From positions 1 through 33,609 of IMG/VR virus record IMGVR_UViG_3300021952_000024: 33,609 bases of DNA; one strand, given 5' to 3'. The number at the start of each line of letters is the position of its first letter. Position 1 is the first letter of the stretch. Below, piece after piece: positions 23,204 to 30,690 of this stretch. A model generated the notes under the pieces. It was not told where the DNA came from, did not search any database, and saw only the letters and a program-made list of their open reading frames with translations. Position numbers and translations under genes: made by a program. Source of the stretch: a virus.

Positions 23204-23637
23204 CAAACAATTGCAAATCCGATATCCCAAGCAATTTTGTTTGCGACCACGCTACCTTGAATTCGCAACACGACAAACCGATAACTGGGCCATTTTACGG
23301 CAAGATGTTCTGCCGCTTGCCGTGCTTCCGGCTCAGACTCAAAAACGGTTGGTATAGGTGGAATAGTCGCACATTCCGTCGTGATATCAACGTGCGCGAT
23401 AATAAACTTACCATGAGACAAATCTGCACCTTTGACAGCGACCGCCTTTTCGGCTACCGATGCCTCATACAGATCTTGGAGAAATGAACCGCGTACAAAG
23501 TTTCTCACCCCATCTCTATTAAAGATCGCATATCTTCCACCCTTATCTGGAATGATTCGATTGTTGCTTCCTGCCCTGTACAAATTAGCCCCGTCATATT
23601 CATAAAGGTCGTCTAATATCGTTACACGTTGTTTCAT
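23203..23637 (-). CDS. Tandem paralogue A, unknown
   Basis: 144 residues, clearly related to the next gene: LYEYDGANLY...RIIP..GGRYAIF...FLQDLYEASVAEK against LYSYNGAVLF...KIIPLRPGNKYQIY...FINNLYRNAIASG, and both end in (Y/F)-x-V-L-R-I-x-G-V/S-V. The YNG...LF / K..I..V / ..Y strand layout recalls the DNA-contacting N-terminal modules of some HNH proteins, but no HNH is present. GGGA lies before the ATG, 4 nt after the paralogue's stop. Function unknown. Confidence 0.65.
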   Translation of the reverse strand: MKQRVTILDDLYEYDGANLYRAGSNNRIIPDKGGRYAIFNRDGVRNFVRGSFLQDLYEASVAEKAVAVKGADLSHGKFIIAHVDITTECATIPPIPTVFESEPEARQAAEHLAVKWPSYRFVVLRIQGSVVANKIAWDIGFAIV

Positions 23638-23641
23638 TTTG

Positions 23642-24049
23642 TTATTCCCAAGAAACGCCGGAAGTTTGAACTACCCCCATAATCCGCAAAACAGCAAATT
23701 TTGTTCCGGGATATTTCCCAGCGAGGCGTTCCGCCTCTTTATTCGCAATCGCTTCATTGTCGTGAACTTTTGGTTTATCGGACAACGACAATACCCCGTC
23801 TTTGATGTCGCCGATGATATATGTGCCTTTGACAGGTTCTGCTTCGTCAGTAAGACGCCCACTTGCAATTGCGTTTCGATAAAGGTTATTGATAAAATCT
23901 TTCGATACAAGTTTTCCGGTGTGGTTAGCCAAGTAAATTTGATACTTATTACCAGGGCGCAACGGGATAATCTTTTTCAAAGTGTTGCAGAACAACACTG
24001 CGCCATTATAGCTGTACAAGCCGTCGAAAAGTTTAACTTCTGGGTTCAT
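23642..24049 (-). CDS. Tandem paralogue B, unknown
   Basis: 135 residues, first gene of a two-gene unit with AAGGAG before its ATG and a promoter at 24088-24116 that carries an inverted repeat. It shares the domain order of paralogue A: an N-terminal beta-rich module, a middle with GTYIIGDIKDGVLSLSDKP, an EAIANKEAERLAGKYPGTKFAVLRI helix-strand end. Divergence between copies is large, so the duplication is old. No function recognised. Confidence 0.65.
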   Translation of the reverse strand: MNPEVKLFDGLYSYNGAVLFCNTLKKIIPLRPGNKYQIYLANHTGKLVSKDFINNLYRNAIASGRLTDEAEPVKGTYIIGDIKDGVLSLSDKPKVHDNEAIANKEAERLAGKYPGTKFAVLRIMGVVQTSGVSWE

Positions 24050-24073
24050 TGCTATCTCCTTGCTGATTGTTGT

Positions 24074-24107
24074 TTGTTGATGAGTGCATTATACACACCA
24101 TCAACAA
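24074..24107 (-). promoter_or_regulatory. Operator-like inverted repeat over a promoter
   Basis: TTGTTGATG (24074-24082) and CATCAACAA (24099-24107) form a perfect 9 bp inverted repeat with 16 nt between, enclosing the -10 and reaching into the spacer. This placement suits a repressor site or a 5' hairpin. Confidence 0.5.
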
Positions 24108-24116
24108 CCTTGTAAA
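24088..24116 (-). promoter_or_regulatory. Promoter of the tandem-paralogue operon
   Basis: On the - strand: TTTACA (24116-24111), 17 bp, TATAAT (24093-24088) within GTGTATAATGCACTCATCAA. It matches the repeated promoter family. Confidence 0.85.
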
Positions 24117-24122
24117 TAGCAA

Positions 24123-27100
24123 TTACACTTTTCTGTGCAAGTGCGCAATCCAATCGCTCATCTTAGCATGATCTCTCATAAACTCCCCAGTATTCACAAC
24201 CATCTTAGATGAACTTGTATCGCTTGGGAATATGATCATAGGGCCGTGCATAGTGCAGTCAATTTCAGGATGCCCATACAATGCGGGCTCAAACTCTTCA
24301 ATTCTAACCGTGTGGTTCCAGTCAATCGGAATGTTCCCATCCATAAAAGTGTAGTTAGTAGTATGCTGAACGTGTTGTGATTGGTTAGAAATTTCTACTT
24401 GTTCATTCAATTCTGTTTCGCTCTCTTCCATTCTTCGTTGTTGACGCGCAGACTGTCTAGTTTTGACGCGATCTATATAACCACCATCTACTAATTCAAC
24501 CAGATGTACTTTTTTAACAACTAACTGGCGAAGCGGCATAATTACACACCACTCAGGCGATACAGTTGTAAACTCGTCAACATATCCAGGAACGCCCGCG
24601 CTATACCAATCAGCATACGGAGTTTCACGATCGTATGCGGAGTCTTTACGCACTCCCAAATACGCATCCATTTCAAAAATATAACCTTGGGTTCCTATCC
24701 CACGACTAAATCCGTCATCCCCTATATATTGTGCAACTTTATCAAGCGCGTCTGAAAAATAAATTCCGTCGCCTAACATCCGACCAACCGTGGCAACTGT
24801 CCCACTCCCACCATTTTCGCTAATAACTGTAAACCCGTATCTGAGAATCATACTAGCAGCTACAGATCCTGTACCGTGAAACGCCGGTATTACTGTAAGT
24901 TCAGTAATACCTCGAGATTTTAAATCATCTAGGTATGATTTGTTTGCGAAGGTATTATTCGGCAAGTTCACATTCCAAGATTTGATAAATTTGACAGCGT
25001 TTCCGCCGTGCTTATATCTATTAAATTTATCAAAACCTATAGTTAGATCGTCATAATCATCATCGTTCAACTCTAATTTGGAAATTGCTTGTGGTTTAAT
25101 CTTAACAGACTCTTTACGGAAAACTTCGTATTTTTCTTCCACAGTCATGTCGCTTCTAATCACAGGCATGTGAACTTGATTATATCTTAGAATTTCGCCA
25201 ACTTCGTCAAATGACAACTGTTTATGTGGCCCGATTTCACCTCTACCAACTTCGTCAGAAGCAGCGGCAATAAACAAGTTGTCAAACACAAAAGTTTCTA
25301 GTCTCGAATCAAACCCAGCAATCATTGCCTTTAAGTCGTTTAAAGACGTGTGAGCACCGACGATCGCGGTTGCGATAGTTTTCAGCCTGTCTTCAGTATT
25401 CATTCCAGGATTTGTCATTGCGTGGCGTAATAAAGCCAATTTCTGAGGCAACGCTTGTAGATCTTTCTTTAAATCGTACAACAAAGATCCCACCAAACTA
25501 TCCGCAGAGTCGCCCAAGTTTTGAATTGATGAAGAATCTTTCAATTCAAATAATAAGGTAGCATCATGAAACGCATCCGCAAATTTAATCAGATCCGAGT
25601 CTGTAATGTCGCCACTAGAATGCTCGGTTAAAATTGTTGGTCTTATCAACTTATATCCAACCCCAATATACCCACTTCTATATAACATCGGATATACTTG
25701 AAGGGCTGTGAGCTGGGTAGTAAATTTCAAACAGATTTGAGTAACGCTAGACACTGTAGCGGACGACGGGTTTGGATTAAACGGAACCACTACCCCACAC
25801 AATAGGTTGAGCCTATACGGATCTGAAATTTTATCCTCGTTAGCGATACTGACAATATAGTCGTGTAGTTTTGCAACCTCAGCAGTTCCATTGAAGGTGG
25901 TGTAAAGTCTATTCAAGTCTTTGACTAAAGTGCTTTGAGCAATATATTCTGCAGACCCGTATTTCGCAACTGCGAGTTTTCTAAATACGATGTCTAGTTC
26001 CGCATAGATTCTAGAATGGTCGTGTCCGTACTTACGAAATACCGACAGTTTCACTTTTGAGAACTTTGTAGCGCACGTGATCGGGAATTTGCCAAACCCT
26101 TTGGATAAAATGTAAAGCATAATTTCTGTAGGCATATTCATAGCACTTTCAACTATGCCTATCAATGTGGCAGTCATTGCCGTTTCAAAGATCTTATCTA
26201 TGCCACTTTGAACCAAGCTCAAGTCAACTCCGCCTAACTTTTCTAATAGTCGGGATGTAAACATCGGAAGTTTCGTAGCTGCCGTGATGTCAAACAGCAC
26301 CTTGAACAATTGTGGGGAAATTAGCAATAACGAGTTAAGGGTCGTAACCATCACAGCAATATCTGCGGTTTTGAAAACTGTCGATAGCTTATCAAATGCA
26401 GGTTTACTTACAACTATGATGGAAAGTGCGCGAGGGCTTAATTCACCCACCAACTCTAAGAAATTGGCAAGCGTAACGCGTGCAATGAAGTCATCCACTT
26501 CATTGCTTTGATCCGGTTGGGACTGCGAGCTTGCTGGAAGAACCTGTGATGGGTTATGAATCGGCGTAGGGTCATAGTTCGCATTGATAACATGCGAATA
26601 CTTCTTACCCAGTTGAAACAATTCAGTTGAAATCGGTTTGAAATGTGCGGTTGTTGATAAGTGATATAAGTATTGCGCTAATTGTGATAATTCAATCTTG
26701 CCGTTGTAGAAATCTGACAGCCCTTTGTAAATAGGCAATGATGGCTTGTGAATTTGAAGATGTAATTTGTCTAGCCAAGTTCTGACAGAAACTGCGCTCA
26801 CGTCTTCAGGAGCAATGGCGCCTGATTTGATTAAGTAAGCAAACTTAGACAATTGCTCGGCGATTTGGGTTGTAATGATTCCCTGATCTAAAACGTGCTT
26901 GACAGATAGCATCCAATCTGGAGAATCGTCATTTATGTGTGAAAGTCTTGTGGAAGACCCAAGCGTTCTAACCGCAACAGCTTTATCATCTACAATAGAA
27001 TACAAAGATACAAAGCCTATAAAGTTAAGGTAAAACGCGTCAATGACAGCTTGACGGTCAACCAAGAATGCGTGTTTTGATACTGGATCTGTATAAAGGG

Positions 27101-27155
27101 AATTTTCTGATAATTGTGGCATGATTAGCATTACAAGAATTGTAGATACTAACAT
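24123..27155 (-). CDS. 1010-residue protein with PARP-like ADP-ribosyltransferase domain
   Basis: The first 650 residues are mostly helical and match nothing I recognise. Residues about 745-885 have the PARP-type ART layout: His760 in AFHGTGS, Tyr799 in MLGDGIYFSD (compare GKGIYFAD of PARPs), an AQYI helix, and Glu868 in SPEWCVIM at the place of the catalytic Glu, giving an H-Y-E triad that predicts NAD+-dependent mono- or poly-ADP-ribosylation. An acidic, Gln-rich linker and about 80 further residues follow. The size suggests either an injected virion protein (as T4 Alt, unrelated in fold detail) or an early effector. No good ribosome-binding site precedes the ATG at 27155; Mets at 27131 and 27122 are alternatives. 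Confidence 0.75.
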   Translation of the reverse strand: MLVSTILVMLIMPQLSENSLYTDPVSKHAFLVDRQAVIDAFYLNFIGFVSLYSIVDDKAVAVRTLGSSTRLSHINDDSPDWMLSVKHVLDQGIITTQIAEQLSKFAYLIKSGAIAPEDVSAVSVRTWLDKLHLQIHKPSLPIYKGLSDFYNGKIELSQLAQYLYHLSTTAHFKPISTELFQLGKKYSHVINANYDPTPIHNPSQVLPASSQSQPDQSNEVDDFIARVTLANFLELVGELSPRALSIIVVSKPAFDKLSTVFKTADIAVMVTTLNSLLLISPQLFKVLFDITAATKLPMFTSRLLEKLGGVDLSLVQSGIDKIFETAMTATLIGIVESAMNMPTEIMLYILSKGFGKFPITCATKFSKVKLSVFRKYGHDHSRIYAELDIVFRKLAVAKYGSAEYIAQSTLVKDLNRLYTTFNGTAEVAKLHDYIVSIANEDKISDPYRLNLLCGVVVPFNPNPSSATVSSVTQICLKFTTQLTALQVYPMLYRSGYIGVGYKLIRPTILTEHSSGDITDSDLIKFADAFHDATLLFELKDSSSIQNLGDSADSLVGSLLYDLKKDLQALPQKLALLRHAMTNPGMNTEDRLKTIATAIVGAHTSLNDLKAMIAGFDSRLETFVFDNLFIAAASDEVGRGEIGPHKQLSFDEVGEILRYNQVHMPVIRSDMTVEEKYEVFRKESVKIKPQAISKLELNDDDYDDLTIGFDKFNRYKHGGNAVKFIKSWNVNLPNNTFANKSYLDDLKSRGITELTVIPAFHGTGSVAASMILRYGFTVISENGGSGTVATVGRMLGDGIYFSDALDKVAQYIGDDGFSRGIGTQGYIFEMDAYLGVRKDSAYDRETPYADWYSAGVPGYVDEFTTVSPEWCVIMPLRQLVVKKVHLVELVDGGYIDRVKTRQSARQQRRMEESETELNEQVEISNQSQHVQHTTNYTFMDGNIPIDWNHTVRIEEFEPALYGHPEIDCTMHGPMIIFPSDTSSSKMVVNTGEFMRDHAKMSDWIAHLHRKV

Positions 27156-27168
27156 TTAGTTTAGGTTG

Positions 27169-27197
27169 TTGCATTCATATCAACTATACTGTAAACT
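27169..27197 (+). promoter_or_regulatory. Promoter between divergent genes
   Basis: TTGCAT (27169-27174), 17 bp, TAAACT (27192-27197) followed by ACACATCACAA. It drives the gene at 27224. I see no equally good promoter for the divergent ART gene. Confidence 0.6.
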
Positions 27198-27223
27198 ACA
27201 CATCACAAATAGGAGTTAAAATC

Positions 27224-27514
27224 ATGGCAAAATTCATCATTCCAGACTACATCAGCAAAGTTCCGAAATCTACACCACGACCAAACGAAGTGTATCCTCT
27301 AGGACAATTATATATCCACACTCCAAGTGGAATTATGTTCGCATTCTTACAATTGGGAAGTCGTTGGGATACGACGTATGCGATGAGTACGTCCAAAGGG
27401 ACTTTTTGCAGACTCGGGTTTGGGCGTTCGGATAAAATGGGCGGGTTTGTCGATGGTGATAAAAACTTTGTCGTTGCAAAGTTTCTAAAATTCTTAGAAA
27501 CTGGCAAGATTTGA
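27224..27514 (+). CDS. Unknown 96-residue protein
   Basis: The only + strand protein gene between 15218 and the right end. AGGAG precedes the ATG, and a promoter lies 27 nt upstream. Gly/Phe/Lys-rich beta-like sequence (GQLYIHTPSGIMFAFLQLGSRWD...KGTFCRLGFGRSDKMGG) with a basic C-terminus. It converges on the tRNA array, ending 2 nt before the first tRNA gene. No family recognised. Confidence 0.7.
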   Translation: MAKFIIPDYISKVPKSTPRPNEVYPLGQLYIHTPSGIMFAFLQLGSRWDTTYAMSTSKGTFCRLGFGRSDKMGGFVDGDKNFVVAKFLKFLETGKI

Positions 27515-27515
27515 G

Positions 27516-27605
27516 TGGCGGAATGAGAAGGAATCGAACCCTAAACTATATTTCAAGTTCCGACTGCTTTCCAGGCAGTGGCAGACCCAGTCTGCATCAC
27601 ATTCC
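27516..27605 (-). tRNA. tRNA-Ser (GGA)
   Basis: 90 nt with long variable arm. Anticodon loop CTGGAAA in stem ACTGC/GCAGT, discriminator G and encoded CCA. The acceptor (GGAATGT / TCATTCC) has a T-T mismatch at its base and the T-stem is imperfect, so the gene is divergent. Confidence 0.8.
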
Positions 27606-27609
27606 ATAT

Positions 27610-27684
27610 TGGTATCCCGTGGCAGTGTCGAGCTGCCCACCTTTTCCATGTCAAGGAAACGATCTGCCGCTGATCTAACGGGAT
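27610..27684 (-). tRNA. tRNA-Val (GAC)
   Basis: ATCCCGT/ACGGGAT acceptor, D-stem GATC/GATC, anticodon loop TTGACAT, T-stem GGCAG/CTGCC, discriminator A and encoded CCA. Four nt separate it from tRNA-Ser(GGA). Confidence 0.88.
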
Positions 27685-27739
27685 AAAGACTTTACCGAGT
27701 ATTGCTTTATAAGGAACTTGGAATAACCTTCGAGGGGCG

Positions 27740-28309
27740 TTAATGTCGAACTACGAGCTTATTGCCCGATAATCCATGACTACGGTGACGTTCGTAGTCT
27801 AGATCCGCTAAGTTACTGTGATGCTCTAAATTGTGAACGACGTGGAATGAATGGCCGGCGGGTGCTGTAGAGTTCATTTTAGCAGCATGTGCCTTTGCTT
27901 CTTCGTGAGTTCCAAAACTTGCATGATGTTCTTTCGTCTCCCTAGGCAAATTTGGGCCGTCCTTCTTTTTAGGGCCGTTGTCAATATGATGCCAGACATG
28001 CAACTCACCAGAATTATGGTGTGCTAATTTAATAGAATTTTCGTGGTTTACCGCAGCAACTTTCTTCAACCTTGCTGCATGTTGTTCATCGTTCAAGATT
28101 TCGTGGTGATGATAATACTGAGAATCGTCGGGGTTTGCATGATTGAGCATGGCGGTATGAGCCTTAGCAATCGCATGAATACTGTGCGACCCGCTATAAT
28201 GATGCTTGTTCGAATTTGCAAGTGCATCATTCCTCGATCTGGCACCGCTACCTTTAAACGCGGATGTGTGCCAGATGTGATGTTGCTCGAATAATTGTTT
28301 GACTTTCAT
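27740..28309 (-). CDS. Histidine-rich protein
   Basis: 189 residues of which about 31 are His, often as HH or HHH (KHHYSGSH, YYHHHEIL, VWHHIDNG, NLEHHSN). There is no signal peptide or membrane segment. An EAKAHAAKMN helix and a FHVVHNLEHHS strand near the C-terminus hint at a folded module similar in outline to the protein at 30415. Such His density suggests metal (Zn, Ni, Cu) or polyanion binding. The ATG lacks a clear ribosome-binding site. Function unknown; a virion or DNA-packaging role is one possibility. Confidence 0.65.
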   Translation of the reverse strand: MKVKQLFEQHHIWHTSAFKGSGARSRNDALANSNKHHYSGSHSIHAIAKAHTAMLNHANPDDSQYYHHHEILNDEQHAARLKKVAAVNHENSIKLAHHNSGELHVWHHIDNGPKKKDGPNLPRETKEHHASFGTHEEAKAHAAKMNSTAPAGHSFHVVHNLEHHSNLADLDYERHRSHGLSGNKLVVRH

Positions 28310-28366
28310 AATAAAAAGATGAGTTGATGACCATATATTTATGCACTCATTGAAATAAGTTTACGT

Positions 28367-28564
28367 TCATTTAATCAACAGGCGAAACAACAACGAACTT
28401 CCACTATACAGGGATACGAAGTAAAGTATTCCCGCGATGGAATCTATCACCCAACATAGTGTTTCGTGATGAGTGCAAAATCCACACATGCTTGAAGAAT
28501 AACTAACATTCCAGACCAAATAACAAATGAGGCACGTCACACTAATAATGAAAATCTCTATCAT
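28367..28564 (-). CDS. Small two-helix membrane protein
   Basis: 65 residues. Two hydrophobic helices (residues about 2-20 and 40-63) flank a Cys/His-containing turn (MCGFCTHHETLC), a possible metal or disulphide site. The ATG at 28564 has AAGG 5 nt upstream; an in-frame GTG at 28570 is less likely. No homologue recognised. It could be a membrane effector or a lysis helper. Confidence 0.5.
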   Translation of the reverse strand: MIEIFIISVTCLICYLVWNVSYSSSMCGFCTHHETLCWVIDSIAGILYFVSLYSGSSLLFRLLIK

Positions 28565-28631
28565 ATACACCTTATTAAATTTTACAGGAAGAACTTTTTA
28601 CGCGTGATACTATTTCACTAACTCACCTATG

Positions 28632-28692
28632 TGGTGAGCCCAGGAGTTGCACACTGGAATTCGTCCTTGGTATGAAGTCAGTTGCTGAACTC
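28632..28692 (-). pseudogene. Truncated tRNA-like element with CCA
   Basis: GAGTTCA (28692-28686) pairs along its whole length, with two G-U wobbles, with TGGGCTC (28642-28636), followed by A and CCA: a complete tRNA acceptor end. Only 43 nt lie between, too few for normal D, anticodon and T arms, and none folds convincingly. The CCA end can also pair into a hairpin with downstream GGTGAG (28622-28638). Decayed tRNA or a small tRNA-like RNA. Confidence 0.4.
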
Positions 28693-28703
28693 TTCCTAAA
28701 TTT

Positions 28704-28778
28704 TGGTGGCGAATGTGGGAATCGAACCCCGTTTAGTCCTTATGAGAGACTCGTGTTTGCCATTACACTACATTCGCC
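28704..28778 (-). tRNA. tRNA with CAT anticodon (Met or Ile2)
   Basis: GGCGAAT/ATTCGCC acceptor, anticodon loop CTCATAA, discriminator A, encoded CCA. The T-stem has two mismatches. It does not look like an initiator. The 5' 11 nt overlap the stop region of the upstream HNH gene. Confidence 0.82.
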
Positions 28779-29361
28779 AAGCATTCACGTTACTAACTAC
28801 CCTCGACGCATCTTTGACTCTGGAATGATCTGGTAATAACGCCGCCAGATATTCATGCTGACAATGCAAGATTTTTGGATTTTGCAAAATTAACCGTTCT
28901 ATATGAGACGGTACATACGGCTTGAACAGTAAATCCATGTCTGCTTCAACCGGAGTTCTGTCAGCCTTTTCCCAATTGCACGTCTTACATGAAGTGATGC
29001 AGTTTAACCAAGTATCTTCGCCCCCGCGTGATTGCGGCACAATGTGATCTCTGTTCAATTTATGTGTTGGGTGAAACCTTCCACAATATGCGCAAGTGTG
29101 CAAATCCCTCCGAAACAAATTAGCATTTGTCAATGGCGGCGTGCGCTTACCAAAACGAAATCGACCTTTAACCGCCACAATCGGGGCAACTGAAATCGAC
29201 GTTCTGTTTCCTGTCAGTCTTGAAGTGCCGCCAAAGAATGTTTCTGATTCTTCCGGTGCATATTCCCAAGCGACGTTCCCTTCATATTTCAATTTGATAA
29301 CGCTATGCTGGCTCGCCCAACGATGGGGTATGCCGCTTGCGTCTAGCGTCAAAACCTGCAT
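28768..29361 (-). CDS. HNH endonuclease (bacterial type)
   Basis: 197 residues of a widespread HNH family. An N-terminal beta domain (VLTLDASGIPHRWASQHSVIKL..., FGGTSRLTGNRTS) is followed by PPLTNANLFRRDLHTCAYCG, RDHIVPQSRGGEDTWLNCITSCKTCN and a PYVPSHIERLIL end. The HNH core has two CxxC pairs for zinc and the catalytic His of RDHIVP. AGGAG precedes the ATG. The last two sense codons and the TAG stop lie inside the tRNA just downstream, so the gene is physically fused to that tRNA. A tRNA-targeted homing role is inferred. Confidence 0.9.
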   Translation of the reverse strand: MQVLTLDASGIPHRWASQHSVIKLKYEGNVAWEYAPEESETFFGGTSRLTGNRTSISVAPIVAVKGRFRFGKRTPPLTNANLFRRDLHTCAYCGRFHPTHKLNRDHIVPQSRGGEDTWLNCITSCKTCNWEKADRTPVEADMDLLFKPYVPSHIERLILQNPKILHCQHEYLAALLPDHSRVKDASRVVSNVNAWRM

Positions 29362-29375
29362 AGTATCTCCTAAAA

Positions 29376-29555
29376 TTATTTGATCTGCGTAAACTTTAAA
29401 GTCTCAATTTTTGAAGTTGGCGGAGTTGCCACTACAACTTCTTGTTCATATTCTTCATTGCTTGGAATTCCGCCATAAGTTATAGCGGGAACGGTTGCAG
29501 ACTTTATTCTTACTAAACCTTTAACCTCAGGAATACCACAGAAAATTGTAATCAT
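29376..29555 (-). CDS. Unknown 59-residue protein
   Basis: The ATG at 29555 is chosen because the longer frame (to 29681) would run through the tRNA-Cys gene. Sequence MITIFCGIPEVKGLVRIKSA then TVPAITYGGIPSNEEYEQEV: small, beta-like, with one Cys. It ends 14 nt before the HNH start and may be its upstream operon partner. Ribosome-binding site is weak (GGG run 6-12 nt upstream). Confidence 0.45.
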   Translation of the reverse strand: MITIFCGIPEVKGLVRIKSATVPAITYGGIPSNEEYEQEVVVATPPTSKIETLKFTQIK

Positions 29556-29581
29556 ACTACCCGCGCCCTTCATATGTGAAT

Positions 29582-29659
29582 TGGAAGCTAGTATCGGATT
29601 TGAACCGATGGTTGTGCGGATTTGCAATCCGCTGCATTCGACCACTCTGCCAACTAGCT
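29582..29659 (-). tRNA. tRNA-Cys (GCA)
   Basis: AGCTAGT/ACTAGCT acceptor, anticodon loop TTGCAAA in GCGGA/TCCGC, T-stem ATCGG/CCGAT, discriminator T and encoded CCA. The upstream small ORF stops at the TAG within its first six bases. Confidence 0.92.
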
Positions 29660-29848
29660 TTCGATAAACACCCCTTCGCAAAATCGTTGATAGTTTTGTG
29701 CAACATCTTCATCTATCTGGTTGGTCAAGGATGCCAATAAGTCGACACGCGGCACAACAGAAATCACTAAAATTGACAGCAGTTCGATAAATTCTAACCA
29801 CATCCAGTCAAACAGATAATTTCTATCAAACATTCCGAAATCAACCAA
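29654..29848 (-). CDS. Unknown small membrane-type protein ending inside tRNA-Cys
   Basis: 64 residues. AAAGGAG lies 5 nt before a TTG at 29848, which I take as the start; GTG 29854 is too close to that site and ATG 29833 too far. The N-terminal half is hydrophobic and Trp-rich (YLFDWMWLEFIELLSILVISVV), one likely membrane helix, and the C-terminal half is acidic. The stop TAG is formed by bases 4-6 of the tRNA-Cys gene. Function unknown. Confidence 0.45.
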   Translation of the reverse strand: MVDFGMFDRNYLFDWMWLEFIELLSILVISVVPRVDLLASLTNQIDEDVAQNYQRFCEGVFIES

Positions 29849-29868
29849 CGTCACTCCTTTCTGAATAC

Positions 29869-29945
29869 TGGTACCGGAGACAGGACTCGAACCTGCATAG
29901 ATGCCCGAGTAGAAATCGGGTGCCTTTCCATTAGACTACTCCGGC
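29869..29945 (-). tRNA. tRNA-Arg (TCT)
   Basis: GCCGGAG/CTCCGGT acceptor, anticodon loop TTTCTAC in CCCGA/TCGGG, discriminator A, encoded CCA. Reads AGA/AGG, rare in many bacterial hosts. Confidence 0.92.
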
Positions 29946-29953
29946 AAAACTTT

Positions 29954-30029
29954 TGGCATCGCGAGCTAGACTCGAACTAGCATAACACTTGCTTCGTAGG
30001 CAAGGGCACATCCTTTGTACCACCGCGAT
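29954..30029 (-). tRNA. tRNA-Arg (ACG)
   Basis: ATCGCGG acceptor with one G-U pair, anticodon loop CTACGAA in CTTGC/GCAAG, discriminator G, encoded CCA. The A34 would need TadA deamination to inosine to read CGN. Confidence 0.92.
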
Positions 30030-30034
30030 ATGAT

Positions 30035-30109
30035 TGGTGCGCTTGGACAGGATCGAACTGCCAACTAGAGTTTCGAAGACTCCTATGATATCCATTTCAC
30101 CACAAGCGC
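30035..30109 (-). tRNA. tRNA-Arg (TCG)
   Basis: GCGCTTG/CAAGCGC acceptor, anticodon loop CTTCGAA, T-stem GGCAG/CTGTC, discriminator A, encoded CCA. Reads CGA/CGG, complementing the other two Arg tRNAs. Confidence 0.92.
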
Positions 30110-30122
30110 ATAAAGTAGATAG

Positions 30123-30197
30123 TCTGGGCGGTTGGATTTGAACCAACGACCGCGTCCTTCCAAGGGACCCATGCAAACCAGGCTACACTACGCCCAG
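30123..30197 (-). tRNA. tRNA-Pro (TGG), no encoded CCA
   Basis: CTGGGCG/CGCCCAG acceptor, anticodon loop CTTGGAA, T-stem GTTGG/CCAAC, discriminator A. The next bases are CTATC, so the CCA must be added after transcription. Confidence 0.92.
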
Positions 30198-30222
30198 ACT
30201 ATCTACTCTACATTAAAAATTT

Positions 30223-30310
30223 TGGTGCGTCTGAAGGGAGTCGAACCCTCACGCCGATTACAGGCACTAGCATCTCAGACTAGCGTGGTTACCATTTACA
30301 CCACAGACGC
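30223..30310 (-). tRNA. tRNA-Leu (GAG)
   Basis: Class II, 88 nt. GCGTCTG/CAGACGC acceptor, anticodon loop CTGAGAT, a GCC/GGC variable arm, T-stem GAGGG/CTCCC-type, discriminator A, encoded CCA. Confidence 0.92.
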
Positions 30311-30316
30311 ATTGTT

Positions 30317-30407
30317 TGGAGGTAGGTGGGAGAGTTGAACTCCCAAACCCATTTCTGGATCAAACATCTTTCGAGGATGTGTCGCTCGCCAATACGATAG
30401 ACCTACC
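30317..30407 (-). tRNA. tRNA-Ser (CGA)
   Basis: Class II, 91 nt. GGTAGGT/ACCTACC acceptor, anticodon loop CTCGAAA in ACATC/GATGT, T-stem GGGAG/CTCCC. CCA is encoded, with a T discriminator where Ser tRNAs normally have G. Confidence 0.88.
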
Positions 30408-30414
30408 AGTTATT

Positions 30415-30690
30415 TTAGAATCCGGGTATTGTAACATCTTGATATTTCATAGACTTAGATACAGATCTATGCTTCTTATCATCATACACTTGAATAGACT
30501 GATTCCCGCCGTATGCTTGATGGTACTTTGTTGGAATCTTTAAAGACTGCTCACCTGCATAGGCGCGTGCCTCAGATTCAGAATCAAACGACCCTAAATG
30601 CTTGTGCAAATCCCCTCCACCTGGAGCAGCACGCGTTGCTCTTGCATATACATGGAACTGTGGAGATTTCAGCATTTCAGATACTAACAT
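30415..30690 (-). CDS. Unknown 91-residue protein
   Basis: AAAGG lies 8 nt before the ATG. One compact module: a strand (QFHVYARAT), a Gly-rich loop with His (GGGDLHKHLGSF), a helix (SESEARAYAGEQ) and a strand (QSIQVYDD). It resembles in outline the C-terminal part of the His-rich protein at 27740. The first 14 nt overlap the end of the 50-residue basic protein gene upstream. Confidence 0.6.
   Translation of the reverse strand: MLVSEMLKSPQFHVYARATRAAPGGGDLHKHLGSFDSESEARAYAGEQSLKIPTKYHQAYGGNQSIQVYDDKKHRSVSKSMKYQDVTIPGF

Noticed and set aside
28330-28350. CATAAATA on the - strand upstream of the His-rich gene, resembling the T4 late promoter TATAAATA
   Set aside because: Only one imperfect copy was found, with none at other likely late genes such as PAAR or the ART, so it cannot be told from chance.
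30132-30543. Overlapping + strand ORFs of 68 and 75 residues
   Set aside because: They run through tRNA-Pro, tRNA-Leu and tRNA-Ser genes read from the other strand, have no ribosome-binding sites, and resemble the usual spurious 'tRNA translation' peptides.
27143-30690. Identical gene starts ATGTTAGTATCT at 27155 and 30690 (- strand)
   Set aside because: A 12 nt match between two AT-rich starts with no further similarity downstream or upstream; probably coincidence.
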